DNA from: JBALVT01 sp965262875
GTDB lineage: Bacteria > Pseudomonadota > Gammaproteobacteria > Pseudomonadales > Halieaceae
Reading direction: 5' to 3'
Length of the DNA: 64,000 bases
Assembly: GCA_965262875.1 (NCBI GenBank)
Contig: OZ253569.1
Coordinates: 4,650,001-4,714,000, forward strand
Shown here: positions 1 through 8,944 of the stretch, one piece after another
Numbering within the stretch: the first letter of the stretch is position 1
How the letters are laid out: each line of letters opens with the position of its first letter
The notes under the pieces: generated by a model
Database searches by the model: none
What the model saw: the letters and a program-made list of their open reading frames with translations, nothing else
What the model was told of the DNA's origin: nothing
Program-made: the position numbers and the translations under genes

Positions 1-889
1 CCTTTGATTGAAGGCCATAAAAAGTGGCTTCATCTTTTTCACTCCAGTTGTCGGGATTGCGTAACCAGGTATAGCGAGACCCGACCAGGTCATTGATACC
101 GGCGGCTCTTAATGTTTTATTTTCTTTGCGCCTGACTTGGTCAACCATTTTTGTAAGATAACTGACGATATGAAACTTGTCGTGAACAATGGCGGCGTTC
201 GGTAAAGTCGCCTCAACTGCCGTCATAAATGGAACCCACATATCCACGGCAACAGCAGCTACTTCATTACGCTGCTGTTCTGGAAGCGTGGACAGCAATG
301 CGGTTGCCGATTCCGCCGTTCTATCTGCCACGACCTCAAGCACTCTGGACGCATTCAAATCGTACAGCAGGCTGGCATAGGATTGCCCCTTGCGAAAACT
401 TTTTTCATCGATGCCAAGGTGTTTCACTTCCTCAACAGAGCGTCTGTCCATCCCTCTTTTCACTGCTCGGGATTGAATATGATGCACCTCATCCCACGAC
501 AGACCAAGTAGTTTTGCGGCCTGTGTCTTGTTGCTGGCAGCCGACAGCACATCAATAGCGAAACGCTCAAATAAATGCGTAAAGCGTGCCTGCGTATCTG
601 CCCACGGTACTTTCAGGCTTTTGATTCCATGCGCTTTACAATGAATACGCGGAACCTGAGCAACTAACTGCGTCTTGAACTGCATCGTATCAAGGTGTCG
701 CCATGTGCGTTGCTCACGATGGTCGTAAACCGAACAAAGGGCATGGCAGACACTACACGCGCCTTTCGTTCCCTTTGGCCAATCTATCTGGAGGGTAATT
801 GATTTGTCGGTCAGATCCGGAGTAATAGCCGTGATTTTCCATGGGTCGCCAAGCCCCAAAAGTTGAGTAAACAACGCGGTATCTTTCAT
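1..889 (-). CDS. ISL3-family transposase, 3' end off window
   Basis: These are the first 296 codons of an ISL3 DDE transposase, read on the minus strand from ATG at 887-889. The product is the same as that of the complete gene at 11901-13133: a Cys-rich N-terminal zinc-finger segment (GACSVCHALCSVYDHR), then the catalytic-domain motifs LGIDEKSF, AVDMWVPF and VHDKFH. It is probably intact outside the window. The reading frame is open over the whole visible part, so nothing here suggests a defect. Confidence 0.93.
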   Translation of the reverse strand, partial: MKDTALFTQLLGLGDPWKITAITPDLTDKSITLQIDWPKGTKGACSVCHALCSVYDHREQRTWRHLDTMQFKTQLVAQVPRIHCKAHGIKSLKVPWADTQARFTHLFERFAIDVLSAASNKTQAAKLLGLSWDEVHHIQSRAVKRGMDRRSVEEVKHLGIDEKSFRKGQSYASLLYDLNASRVLEVVADRTAESATALLSTLPEQQRNEVAAVAVDMWVPFMTAVEATLPNAAIVHDKFHIVSYLTKMVDQVRRKENKTLRAAGINDLVGSRYTWLRNPDNWSEKDEATFYGLQSK

Positions 890-972
890 TTGAATATCTC
901 CATAAAAAAAGACTCTTGTACCACATTCTTGACCATTGTTTGGCTTTTACCCATAGGAAACTCGGAAGAACC
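1..972 (-). mobile_element. ISL3-family element, copy A, cut by window edge
   Basis: This is the left part of an ISL3-type element in minus orientation, running off the window at base 1. Its terminus reads GGTTCTTCCGAGTTTCC inward from 972. The sequence matches the complete ISL3 copy at 11818-13137 almost base for base; one synonymous C/T difference is visible near 820. It interrupts a small exported-protein gene at 972/973. The target duplication cannot be checked because the other end lies outside the window. Confidence 0.9.
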
Positions 973-1134
973 ATTAAATTCATCATAGAGCCCTCTTCCG
1001 ATTAGGTAAGCTGCGTCTTTATGGGGATAAACTTCATAAAATATTTCGCACTCCGTTTCTGATTTAGCTTCAGTCGATATGGCGATACAAAATGTGAACA
1101 ACAGTAACGAAGTTATTTTCATTGCGTAAGACAT
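973..1134 (-). pseudogene. Small exported protein, C-terminus lost to ISL3 insertion
   Basis: The host-coded part starts MKITSLLLFTFCIAISTEA, a clear Sec signal peptide. ATG at 1120-1122 is the likely start; an upstream ATG at 1132-1134 adds four residues. The mature part continues KSETECEIFYEVYPHKDAAYL and ends where the ISL3 terminus begins at 972. Beyond that the frame reads into IS sequence (GSSEFPMGKSQ) and stops at 886. The family is not recognised. The remaining part of the host gene is not in this window. Confidence 0.7.
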
Positions 1135-1188
1135 GATAATTTTCTCAGAGACATGAAGACTTGAAGAAGTCTTAGGTGAAGGGTACTA

Positions 1189-1219
1189 AAAGAGATGACC
1201 GTGTTCTGGTCATCTCTTT
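1189..1219 (-). terminator. Hairpin terminator downstream of TonB receptor
   Basis: A perfect 12-bp stem, AAAGAGATGACC paired with GGTCATCTCTTT, has a 7-nt loop (GTGTTCT). It sits 27 bp past the receptor stop codon. The A/T-rich base of the stem gives a short U-run on the minus transcript, so it fits an intrinsic terminator for the receptor gene. It could work in both directions. Confidence 0.75.
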
Positions 1220-1245
1220 AGCCATAATAATAATCTACTTTGGCA

Positions 1246-3666
1246 TTAATAACTGAACCCTGCTTTTACATAAACAAATCTTCCATTTACACCGATGGGT
1301 GAAAGAACGTCATGCGGCAGGTTGCCAAAAAAGCTTATATCAAATATGGATTCATCTGGATATTCATCGAGGATGTTATTGGCACCTACTGACACATTCC
1401 AGTTATCCGTTATAGAGTATGATAAATCCGCATCGATTGACCACTCCGCACCATAGACCTGCTGTGGTTCAAAGCCACCGCCAAAATCAAAAATACGTTC
1501 GGTTTTGCCATATCGCGTGGCTCTTAATAGAGCTGATATTTTGTCATTGGACCACGACCCTGTCAGGATAAGTTTATCTTTAGGCGCGGCAGTTTCGTAG
1601 GTATTTAATTCCTCGATACCAAATATGGTGCGATCTGGGTTATTCACGACATCAGTCTCGGTATCGTTATAAGCTGCAGAGAATCTCCAGTTCTCGTAGT
1701 TATAGGATGCAACAACATCAAACCCGGATGTTTCTGTATCAGTGATATTGGTAAAAAACCGAAGAGCACCGACGCCTGCTATACCTGCAATGGGTATGTT
1801 TTGTGACAGTGCAATACGATCATCAATATCCACCTGATAGTAATCGAAGGTCAAACTAAAACCATTGTCATGAAACCAGGTAAAGCCAATACTCTTACTC
1901 AAGGATTGCTCAGAATCCAATTCTACAGCACCGTTTGCCTGAGCAAGCGGGTCTGAGACTGGCAAACTTAAAGTGTTCACCAGCGCACCGCCGGTTCCAA
2001 AACTGGTTGTCGTTCCGGCAAAAAACGACTGCGAAAGTGCAGGCGCTCTAAACCCGGTACTGACACTTCCTCGAATTGCGAAACCCGGTACGATTTCATA
2101 ACGAGCGGCAACTTTACCATTAACCGTGTCGCCGAAATCGTCGTAATCTTCATACCGACCTGCCACAGACAACAGCAAGTCCTCAGTGACATCAAATTCT
2201 AAATCGATATACAGTGAGTAAGCAAAACGATCCGCGTCAACTACATCCGATGGTTGCAGCCCTCCCGTCCCCTGTGCACCAATGGAGGTACTTGCCGTGA
2301 AACAGGCTGGACATGCTACGAATGTTCCCGCCGCGAAAGACTCCGGCTGCCCAGCTGTTGTACTGTAATCTTCAAAACGAAACTCTGCTCCCCCAGCAAC
2401 ATTCACCGGCATAGAACCCCATTCGAATCCTTTAGAAGCATCAAGGTTTATAACCGTTTGTGAATAATCGTATTCACCAGAATCAAATTCCGTTGGGCTC
2501 GCTGGACCGAGAGATGGATTGATGCTGTTTTTTGCACCATTTGAAAACTCGTTTGAGCCATGAACAACACTAGCATCAATTGCCCAGCCATTGCTCAACT
2601 CACCTTTAATGCCAGCACCTACAGAGAAATCAGTCACACTGACATCACCAACCGGTACCGTGCCATTCGGATAGACCGAAGTCACTGTATTCGCGGCAAC
2701 GGGATAGCGAAAGAAGTTGTAACCTTCGCCACTACGATCCGAATAACTACCGAAACTATATAGCTCAAATCCGGAATCCAGATCATAACCCGCGTTATAC
2801 ATCAGGTTGATATCTTCAGACTCACCATCACCTTGCAAATAGTTTCTTCGGCCTTGTAATGCATTATTTGGCGCGGCCTCAGGTGTTCCGCTGAATGGGA
2901 CTGGTACAATAAACGCTGCAAAACCAATCTGTGGTAATTGATCGAAACCAGCCCGATTTGTTGCCGAGCGATCGCGATACTCCAAACTTAAATTGACAAA
3001 GCCGTTTTCAAAACCAAAGCCATGATTTGCACTAACGGTAACTGTTTGCCCATCTGTTATATCCTCACCAATGGCATCATAATCAGTGAGATGGGAACCA
3101 TACGACACTGAAATATCGCCGCCCTCATCCTGGTCCTTCAAGACAATATTGATCACACCCGCAATAGCATCCGAACCATACTGCGCTGCCGCGCCATCGC
3201 GGAGTACTTCAATACGCTTAATGGCACTGGTTGGGATATTATTGAAATCTACCGCTGCACTACCCCTCCCCACTTTGGATTCTGTACTGATCACGGCATT
3301 TATATGTCGCCGTTTGCCATTTACCAGAACTAGCACCTGATCTGGACTTAAGCCTCTCAACTGAGCTGATCTGACAATATCAGTCTGGTCGGAGTTTGAC
3401 TGGCGGGGCATACTAAATGAAGGCACTGCAGATTGCAGCAAGCTGCCCAACTCACCTCCAATATTAGGTGAACGGGCAATATCAGCGGCTGAAATAATAT
3501 CTACTGGAACGGGACTGTCTTCAACACTTCGGTCCTGCGAACGCGTCCCGATAGTAACAATCTCTTCGATCTCATTACTGGTGGATTCCTGGGCTGCTAA
3601 GTTCGTCAAAAAGAATGACAAGGTAACTGCACTGCCTATGAGTACTACTCTATTAAACTTCATCAT
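1246..3666 (-). CDS. TonB-dependent outer-membrane receptor 1
   Basis: An 806-residue outer-membrane receptor for energy-coupled uptake; the substrate is not evident. Residues 1-25 form a signal peptide, and a TonB-box-like EEIVTIGTR lies at about 34-42. The plug domain includes the conserved LRDGAAAQYGSDAIAGVI stretch near residue 155, and a 22-strand-type barrel ends in an aromatic residue (AGFSY). The length is typical of the family and the frame is intact. The start MMKF follows an AGAGGATGAA ribosome-binding site. A passenger transposon sits 73 bp upstream and may have separated the gene from its original control region. A terminator follows at 1189-1219. Confidence 0.92.
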   Translation of the reverse strand: MMKFNRVVLIGSAVTLSFFLTNLAAQESTSNEIEEIVTIGTRSQDRSVEDSPVPVDIISAADIARSPNIGGELGSLLQSAVPSFSMPRQSNSDQTDIVRSAQLRGLSPDQVLVLVNGKRRHINAVISTESKVGRGSAAVDFNNIPTSAIKRIEVLRDGAAAQYGSDAIAGVINIVLKDQDEGGDISVSYGSHLTDYDAIGEDITDGQTVTVSANHGFGFENGFVNLSLEYRDRSATNRAGFDQLPQIGFAAFIVPVPFSGTPEAAPNNALQGRRNYLQGDGESEDINLMYNAGYDLDSGFELYSFGSYSDRSGEGYNFFRYPVAANTVTSVYPNGTVPVGDVSVTDFSVGAGIKGELSNGWAIDASVVHGSNEFSNGAKNSINPSLGPASPTEFDSGEYDYSQTVINLDASKGFEWGSMPVNVAGGAEFRFEDYSTTAGQPESFAAGTFVACPACFTASTSIGAQGTGGLQPSDVVDADRFAYSLYIDLEFDVTEDLLLSVAGRYEDYDDFGDTVNGKVAARYEIVPGFAIRGSVSTGFRAPALSQSFFAGTTTSFGTGGALVNTLSLPVSDPLAQANGAVELDSEQSLSKSIGFTWFHDNGFSLTFDYYQVDIDDRIALSQNIPIAGIAGVGALRFFTNITDTETSGFDVVASYNYENWRFSAAYNDTETDVVNNPDRTIFGIEELNTYETAAPKDKLILTGSWSNDKISALLRATRYGKTERIFDFGGGFEPQQVYGAEWSIDADLSYSITDNWNVSVGANNILDEYPDESIFDISFFGNLPHDVLSPIGVNGRFVYVKAGFSY

Positions 3667-3779
3667 TTCATCCTCTGTAATCTGATGTTGGCCTATATAT
3701 AAGGTGTCTGTAAATCTAAGTTCCCTAGAGTATATTCCTCATGAGTACCGAGTTAGCCTCATGACACAAGCCTAAATAG

Positions 3780-5258
3780 TCGACCCTGAAAAAGCCTAAT
3801 TGGCCATCACGGCATCGCCGTAATGCCGTGGCTTGATAATAAACTGCGTTAAACGACTCCATAAGGAAGCCGTTTTCGGGGCCAATAAAAACAATCTCAT
3901 CCACTTCCTGAAGTTAAACGCAGCAGCAGCCATCAGTACGTTAATCTGGTCGCCTTCAAATCCTTTGAGATAACTTTTGTTCAATCGATGATCCGACTTC
4001 AGGTGGCCGATCACCGGCTCTATGCCAGCCCGCTTTCTAAAACGTTTCCGCATCAGCACCTGGTAGGCACTATCCGTATCCCGAGTACCTGTGCTGGGCA
4101 TTATGATCCGCGTGTCATTGATCTTTTTCTTCCCTTTGTAACCCCGATCACATAAGCCAACGGCCGGTTTCAGTTTGTTAAGCCGCTTCAATTGCAACAG
4201 CACCTCCGGCAGCGTATGACCATCAAATTTGTTCGTATCAAAGGCCATGGCACCAACAATGATTTTTGAATCCCGAGTTGTCGTGATAGAAACCTTGGTG
4301 CCAAATTCATAGCGCTTATGCTCTTTGCCTTTACTCATGCAGTAGACATGGGGTTCGTGCAAGCTGTACAGCTTGTTCGTATCCCCTCGCTTCTGGTTCA
4401 GTCCACGATGGAATAGTGCAAAGTCCTCTGCCAGCTTTTCCAGAATGTCGAGTGGCAGTTTACGCTCCAATTCCCGCACTAAACGACCGGCAATGGTCTT
4501 TAGCCGCTTAACGGCTTTGCGGGCCTTGGCACGGTTCCTGGGATGTCCCGCAAAACGACATTCCAGTTTTCTTTGCTTAATTTCCTTGGCATAACTGCGG
4601 CGAAGTGTTATCCCTTCTTTCCTGGCCAATTTCAGGCAACGAACAATAATCTTTCGGTACAACTTTGCATCGGTGGGAAAGGTGATGTTTTTTTCCTGTA
4701 CTGTGGTGTCAATACAGACTTCCTCTTCGACCGCTTTCTCACCATGAATGGTGATAGAGGATGCCAATATTTTTTCAAATCCCTTTTCGCCGACTCGCTT
4801 GCGGAAGTACACCAGATCGGATGGGTCACAAGGGAATGACCACTGGAATTCAACCTCCCCGCAAAATGCCTGGTAATACGGGTTTTGTACCCAGTGTTGC
4901 ACGATAACCTCGTCGCTGACATTTTCCATATGCTTGAGAATAGATAAACCCACCATCAAGCGTACGGGTTTGGCAGGCCTGCCAGTTGCCGCATACAAGG
5001 GAGCGAACTCCGATTCAAAAAAGTCCCAGGGTATGGTTCGCGCAAGATGTAACAGAGGGTGTTTCGGATTGAGTTGATCCATCAACCCAGCAGCCATAAA
5101 ACTCATTTGATGGTGATCGGGGGAAGAATCTTTCATCGAGAGCCACCTTTGTTTCGACCGGATTAAGTGCCAAATAGGCTTGAAACTGGTCGAAATCATC
5201 TCACAAATACCCAGTATTATCTAATACAATCAACATGTTAAGCGTTTTTCAGGGTCGA
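3780..5258 (-). mobile_element. IS5-like element nested in the transposon
   Basis: A 1479-bp element with inverted ends beginning TCGACCCTGAAAAA on both sides. It is flanked by an exact 8-bp direct repeat CTAAATAG (3772-3779 and 5259-5266), so the insertion is recent enough to keep its target duplication. It sits at the 3' end of the host transposase gene, where it replaces the last few codons. Confidence 0.88.
3796..5136 (-). CDS. IS5-like transposase (DUF772 N-domain plus DDE domain)
   Basis: A DDE transposase with the N-terminal segment typical of IS5 relatives (GRPAKPVRLMVGLSILKHM) and a catalytic core with Asp in CIDTTVQEKN, Asp in VGLCDRGYKG and Glu in RAGIEPVIGHLKSDHRL. The chosen start is ATG at 5134-5136 (MKDSSPDHHQ), preceded by AAAGGTGG. 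The frame is open 21 codons further upstream to 5199, but no ribosome site is seen there. The coding sequence is intact, so the element may still be active. The assignment to an IS5 subgroup is not settled. Confidence 0.9.
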   Translation of the reverse strand: MKDSSPDHHQMSFMAAGLMDQLNPKHPLLHLARTIPWDFFESEFAPLYAATGRPAKPVRLMVGLSILKHMENVSDEVIVQHWVQNPYYQAFCGEVEFQWSFPCDPSDLVYFRKRVGEKGFEKILASSITIHGEKAVEEEVCIDTTVQEKNITFPTDAKLYRKIIVRCLKLARKEGITLRRSYAKEIKQRKLECRFAGHPRNRAKARKAVKRLKTIAGRLVRELERKLPLDILEKLAEDFALFHRGLNQKRGDTNKLYSLHEPHVYCMSKGKEHKRYEFGTKVSITTTRDSKIIVGAMAFDTNKFDGHTLPEVLLQLKRLNKLKPAVGLCDRGYKGKKKINDTRIIMPSTGTRDTDSAYQVLMRKRFRKRAGIEPVIGHLKSDHRLNKSYLKGFEGDQINVLMAAAAFNFRKWMRLFLLAPKTASLWSRLTQFIIKPRHYGDAVMAN

Positions 5259-6643
5259 CTAAATAGCGCCATTCTATCAAGGTCTTGCCGTTGCGTGATG
5301 AATTTCGCGAAGTTTGTACGAGAATCCGTATCCAGGAGAAAATGCGGGAGGCTGCTGCGTAGCGCAGTGGCAACCACCAACTCGGACGGAGCTAGACCGG
5401 GCCGGATCGTTCGAAGCCAGGAGCCAAAAGAGTTCCAGACTAGCCGAGTGTGGCAAGATGCCAGGTAATGAAGTAGCCCTTGAGCAACAATCCCCGCGTG
5501 TACAAAGACGTGATAAGCCTTCAGTTTTCGCTTGACGCCATCGCGATATTTTTTTGATTCCCGGTGAAGGTGCTGATTACCATTGCGTCGCTCCAATGGC
5601 TTCATTACGCTCATCCAGAAATGGTATGAAAAAGAACCGATAACATGAACCGCCTGCTTGAAGGCATGCTCTATTTTAAATCGCAGACCGTAGAGGTGAA
5701 TGATATCGAGGGCCGATAATGACGTATCAGTAGACATGAGTATACAGCGTCCCCTCGTTGGGTGAACGACAATGACAAACCGAACAATACTGCCGGTCGG
5801 TCTCCATAATAAATCATGGACTGCGTATCGGATAGCTACGTTTTTTTCGCCATAGACAGGGCTTTGAGCCTCCTCCATCAATGCGACCAACCCAAACAGT
5901 GATCTTGGTTTTACCTTGTCACCATACTTACGTGGCCGCCCTCTTTTTTTCGGCTGTTGCTGATGATGCAGCTGGTAGGCAACCGCATTTGATCTGGCGC
6001 GGGTGACCAAATGATTCCCCTCATTCAAAAGCCCATTAACGACTTTCTGGCTGGCATAATAGGCGTCGGCGACAAAATAATACGGCTCCTGAATACTGAC
6101 TATCGCCAGTAGACTGATCATTTTGTCGAGCAGGGTACGCCGGTCACGATTCGATAACACGGTCCCCTCATGAATCCTCGCGGCAAGCGGCACAGCGAAC
6201 ACGCTATTGGCGGCACGAGAAAGAATAGAGACGGCCTGAAAGGAGTGTCCCATGATGTACTCCGCTTTGGTATTTGACTCGGATTCCTGATGTAGCAGCT
6301 TCACAGCAGGCATCTTTTTGCCCTGTTTGGAGACCTTAATGCCGTCCCCCACCAACACGAGTCGGCCATTCACTCGAACCAGACCAGGGAACAGTCGAAG
6401 TACAAGTTGAGACCACAATACCGTCATTGAGTCCAACTTAATGCCGGTGCTGTGGAAGTTATCCAGCAAGTTGTCATAAAACCGCCCCTGTAACCCCAGC
6501 GCCCGGACAATACTCGTCACCCCCATTCGTTCGGTACGAACCGTCAATCCCGCCACACAGACGGCGAACCACATAAATGTCCGGGTACGAGCGCAAGCCG
6601 GGCGAAGATAAATGATTGCATCCCACCAATAGATCCACAGCAT
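5249..6643 (-). CDS. IS4-like transposase, C-terminus swapped by IS insertion
   Basis: A 464-residue DDE transposase. Visible motifs are VLVGDGIKVSKQG (first Asp), FVADAYYAS (second Asp), a basic RGRPRKYG segment shared with the other IS4-like transposase here, and YGLRFKIEHAFKQ, which fits the IS4 Y-R-E signature. The nested IS5-like element entered after the codons for MALF, so the frame now ends SRP plus stop inside the IS end. Joining the flanks across the target duplication gives the original end MALFRLVS plus stop. Only a few C-terminal residues changed, so function may persist. Confidence 0.88.
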   Translation of the reverse strand: MLWIYWWDAIIYLRPACARTRTFMWFAVCVAGLTVRTERMGVTSIVRALGLQGRFYDNLLDNFHSTGIKLDSMTVLWSQLVLRLFPGLVRVNGRLVLVGDGIKVSKQGKKMPAVKLLHQESESNTKAEYIMGHSFQAVSILSRAANSVFAVPLAARIHEGTVLSNRDRRTLLDKMISLLAIVSIQEPYYFVADAYYASQKVVNGLLNEGNHLVTRARSNAVAYQLHHQQQPKKRGRPRKYGDKVKPRSLFGLVALMEEAQSPVYGEKNVAIRYAVHDLLWRPTGSIVRFVIVVHPTRGRCILMSTDTSLSALDIIHLYGLRFKIEHAFKQAVHVIGSFSYHFWMSVMKPLERRNGNQHLHRESKKYRDGVKRKLKAYHVFVHAGIVAQGLLHYLASCHTRLVWNSFGSWLRTIRPGLAPSELVVATALRSSLPHFLLDTDSRTNFAKFITQRQDLDRMALFSRP

Positions 6644-6691
6644 AGACAGTGTCCTTTTGACAAACTAACATAGTATGTATATGCTATATCA

Positions 6692-7003
6692 ATGACAAAG
6701 AAAAGGCTCGCACAAATTGAACGGCGTATGACAAAGATCAAAGGTGACATAGCATTACTGGGCGCTATGCGCCCTGGATCGTTGACGAAGCAATACAAGG
6801 ACCGGGAGAGTCAGACTGGGCCTTATTATCAGGTCAGCTATACACTGGATATGAAGAGCCGGACGGAGTATATTCGCAAGGAATTTGTGGGCGATATACG
6901 CGGCCAGATAAGTAACTATAAACGGTTCAAGAAGCTCAATGCACAATGGGTGGCGCTGAGTATTGAGCACTCAAAGTTATCAATGAAACTCAAGCAAGCG
7001 TAG
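6692..7003 (+). CDS. DUF6788-like small protein, transposon passenger
   Basis: A 103-residue protein, highly basic and helical at both ends. The centre, GSLTKQYKDRESQTGPYYQ, matches the pattern of DUF6788 proteins (G-S-L plus GPYY), a family often found beside transposases. It is divergent from the transposase, 48 bp away, and lies inside the inverted ends of the transposon. A role in transposition or its control is inference. No ribosome-binding site is obvious before the ATG. Confidence 0.7.
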   Translation: MTKKRLAQIERRMTKIKGDIALLGAMRPGSLTKQYKDRESQTGPYYQVSYTLDMKSRTEYIRKEFVGDIRGQISNYKRFKKLNAQWVALSIEHSKLSMKLKQA

Positions 7004-7031
7004 TGATTACAACGGGAAGCAAGCAAAAATC

Positions 7032-7295
7032 GTGGCCAAACTGGGCAGTAAAAAGAACCCATTGATTTTAAGAGTTGCCGATGACGCAAAAGTCGATATG
7101 ATCGCCAATACCTGTCATGAAAACGGCTGGCATTTTATTTTGGGGTTTGAACCGGACAAGGAAGAGGATCTAACGGACCTGGAAAGAAAGCTATCGCCTC
7201 CCATCCATCATGAAGCCGCAAAGATCGGGCGAAATGAACGGTGTGTCTGCGGAAGCGGGAAGAAATACAAGAAATGTTGCGGAGCTGCCGCTTGA
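7032..7295 (+). CDS. SEC-C metal-binding protein (PBPRA1643 type)
   Basis: An 87-residue protein starting at GTG (MAKLGSKKNPLILRV). It ends in a textbook SEC-C zinc motif, IGRNERCVCGSGKKYKKCCG, at about residues 65-84. The N-terminal part also fits the small PBPRA1643-type SEC-C family. It follows the DUF6788-like gene by 28 bp in the same direction, so the two are probably co-transcribed. Its task in the transposon is unknown; zinc-dependent nucleic-acid or protein binding is plausible. Confidence 0.8.
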   Translation: MAKLGSKKNPLILRVADDAKVDMIANTCHENGWHFILGFEPDKEEDLTDLERKLSPPIHHEAAKIGRNERCVCGSGKKYKKCCGAAA

Positions 7296-7359
7296 CTGGT
7301 TTCGCTAAACAGCAAATAAAACAGAGCGCAGAACTCGGTACTCTCAAGTATATTCCTTA

Positions 7360-8919
7360 CTAGAGTTTAGAGCGAAAGAGCTGTTGTCGGAAGCTTCAAT
7401 CCCGACTCCTTTTCCTTAATGTTCTCTCAAAACCTGCGTGTAATACAAGCTGCAACGCAATGTTACCCATCTTGTATATAATCTACCGCACCAGGGGCTT
7501 GGAATTTTTTGCATCTTTCGTTCCACCAGCTTCGAACGTTAACATGGCGAAAATGTTTTGTCAGACCCAGCCTGATTCTTCCCGCTGTAATAATATCCGG
7601 CTTGCGCCATGGTGCATCCGTCACCAGTGGGCCCGCTTTATCACCCAATACCAGCGTCAACAAATGAAGCAGTCCGTAACCTACAGTCGTCAAGTGAACC
7701 CAGCGATGCAGCGTTTGGCGCCGTTGCTGCCAGGCTTCTTTGAGCCCCCACAATTGTTTCAACTGGTAGTACATCGACTCAATCGACCAACGCAGTCCGT
7801 AATCTTCAATCACTTGTTCGCTCGTTAGAGTCGTATCGGTTGAAAGAAATAATCGAGTCTTGGTCCACTGACCTTTACCCCTGTCTAGCTCGCACCAAAC
7901 GGCTCTGACTAACTGACCGTCAAGGAACCTTGCCTTGGCGAGCCGACTACGGTATCTCACCTTTTGTTCTTTTCCGTACAGCCGCAGTAGTGCTTCCGTC
8001 TTTTTAAAGTGGGCAATTCGCTTGGGTGTGTGTTTTTCGCCATACTTGCGTGGCCGCCCGCGTTGCCCCGGTTTTCGTTCGGGGGGTTCGTCGTAAAGCC
8101 GCGTATCGATTCTCGCCTGGCCAATCACGGTAAAACCGTACGCTGTCATCGCGTTGATAAATCGTTTGCGCATATACCAGCAATCGACCAATACCCTCAC
8201 CGTTTTATCTTCAAACAAGCGGTAAACAGCACGCATGATCACTGTCGCTGCGACCAGCTTGCCCGTATTCCCTGCACTGGGTATCAGTCGGAACAATAGA
8301 GGTATCGCCGTCGTCTCCAGCGGTGTGCGCCTGAAAACAGCCGCTAAACTAACCCAGCATTGACCACGAACATAGGCGGCTAAATTCGGCTTATTTCCGT
8401 GCTGATGATGTATCTGGCTGCCCGGTGCTTTTTTCGAGGCTCGTAGACTCACCGTATCGTCAATCGCTAAATATAGAACGGGATCATTCTTGGCACTAAG
8501 AACCAGACAGACGAACTGTCTTGCCAGCTTCAACCAGGACCACTTTCCGGCTTCAAGCCATTTGTAATACGTCGTCCAGTGCCTTTGCATGTCTAGAAAC
8601 AAATAGGTTTCGGTGACAAAGCCAGCGGGCGTTAACATAGCGCCGATCAATAGTTCAATGAATGTGCCTACGGATCTTGGGGGTAGCGCTTTGCTTAAAA
8701 ATGTTATCCAATAGCACAGTTCGCGGGGGATGTGAGCACATCCTGTTGCGTTCATAGCGGCCTCCAGAAGAAATCGATTCATTTCTTTCTGAAGGCCGCG
8801 CCCTATACACCTTTTAAAAAGCAAAGCTGTATAGGGCGCGGCAAACTTTTTGCCGCTTTATGTCAAGTTTTTTCGCACACTTTGCGCGATAATCTTCCTC
8901 CCCAGACTCTAAACTCTAG
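7360..8919 (-). mobile_element. IS4-like IS (1560 bp), copy 1
   Basis: The element has 13-bp inverted ends CTAGAGTTTAGAG and is identical in length to copy 2 at 14072-15631. The flanks share TTCCTTA (7353-7359 and 8920-8926), a 7-bp match; copies 2 and 3 have 9-bp duplications. It landed 2 bp from the end of the passenger transposon's right target duplication. The leader upstream of the transposase holds two overlapping inverted repeats (described for copy 3). Confidence 0.9.
7463..8755 (-). CDS. IS4-like transposase, copy 1
   Basis: A 430-residue DDE transposase read from ATG at 8753-8755 (MNATGCAHIPRE), which is preceded by GGAGG at good spacing. The frame is open 23 codons further upstream to 8824 but without a ribosome site. 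Motifs are AIDDTVSLRA (Asp), VLVDCWYM (Asp), GQRGRPRKYGEKHTP, and YGLRWSIESMYYQLKQLWG, which fits the IS4 Y-2-R-3-E-6-K signature exactly. The protein is identical to copy 2 and differs by one residue from copy 3 over the shared part. Confidence 0.9.
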   Translation of the reverse strand: MNATGCAHIPRELCYWITFLSKALPPRSVGTFIELLIGAMLTPAGFVTETYLFLDMQRHWTTYYKWLEAGKWSWLKLARQFVCLVLSAKNDPVLYLAIDDTVSLRASKKAPGSQIHHQHGNKPNLAAYVRGQCWVSLAAVFRRTPLETTAIPLLFRLIPSAGNTGKLVAATVIMRAVYRLFEDKTVRVLVDCWYMRKRFINAMTAYGFTVIGQARIDTRLYDEPPERKPGQRGRPRKYGEKHTPKRIAHFKKTEALLRLYGKEQKVRYRSRLAKARFLDGQLVRAVWCELDRGKGQWTKTRLFLSTDTTLTSEQVIEDYGLRWSIESMYYQLKQLWGLKEAWQQRRQTLHRWVHLTTVGYGLLHLLTLVLGDKAGPLVTDAPWRKPDIITAGRIRLGLTKHFRHVNVRSWWNERCKKFQAPGAVDYIQDG

Positions 8920-8944
8920 TTCCTTAAACAAACAAATGAAAGTC

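Larger units (their letters stand above)
3740..7346. mobile_element. IS4-like transposon with DUF6788 and SEC-C passengers
   Basis: The element is bounded by 15-bp inverted ends at 3740-3754 and 7332-7346, which share GAGTACCGAGTT and differ only in the outer three bases. Both sides carry the same 11-bp direct repeat AGTATATTCCT (3729-3739 and 7347-7357), a target duplication of IS4-like length. It holds a minus-strand transposase and two divergent plus-strand small genes. A second IS (3780-5258) has landed in the last codons of the transposase. Without that insertion the element would be about 2.1 kb. Confidence 0.85.

Noticed and set aside
189..558. Two plus-strand open frames inside the first ISL3 (also mirrored at 12232-12601)
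   Set aside because: They lie antisense to the ISL3 transposase gene, have unnatural composition, and are exact repeats only because the IS is repeated.
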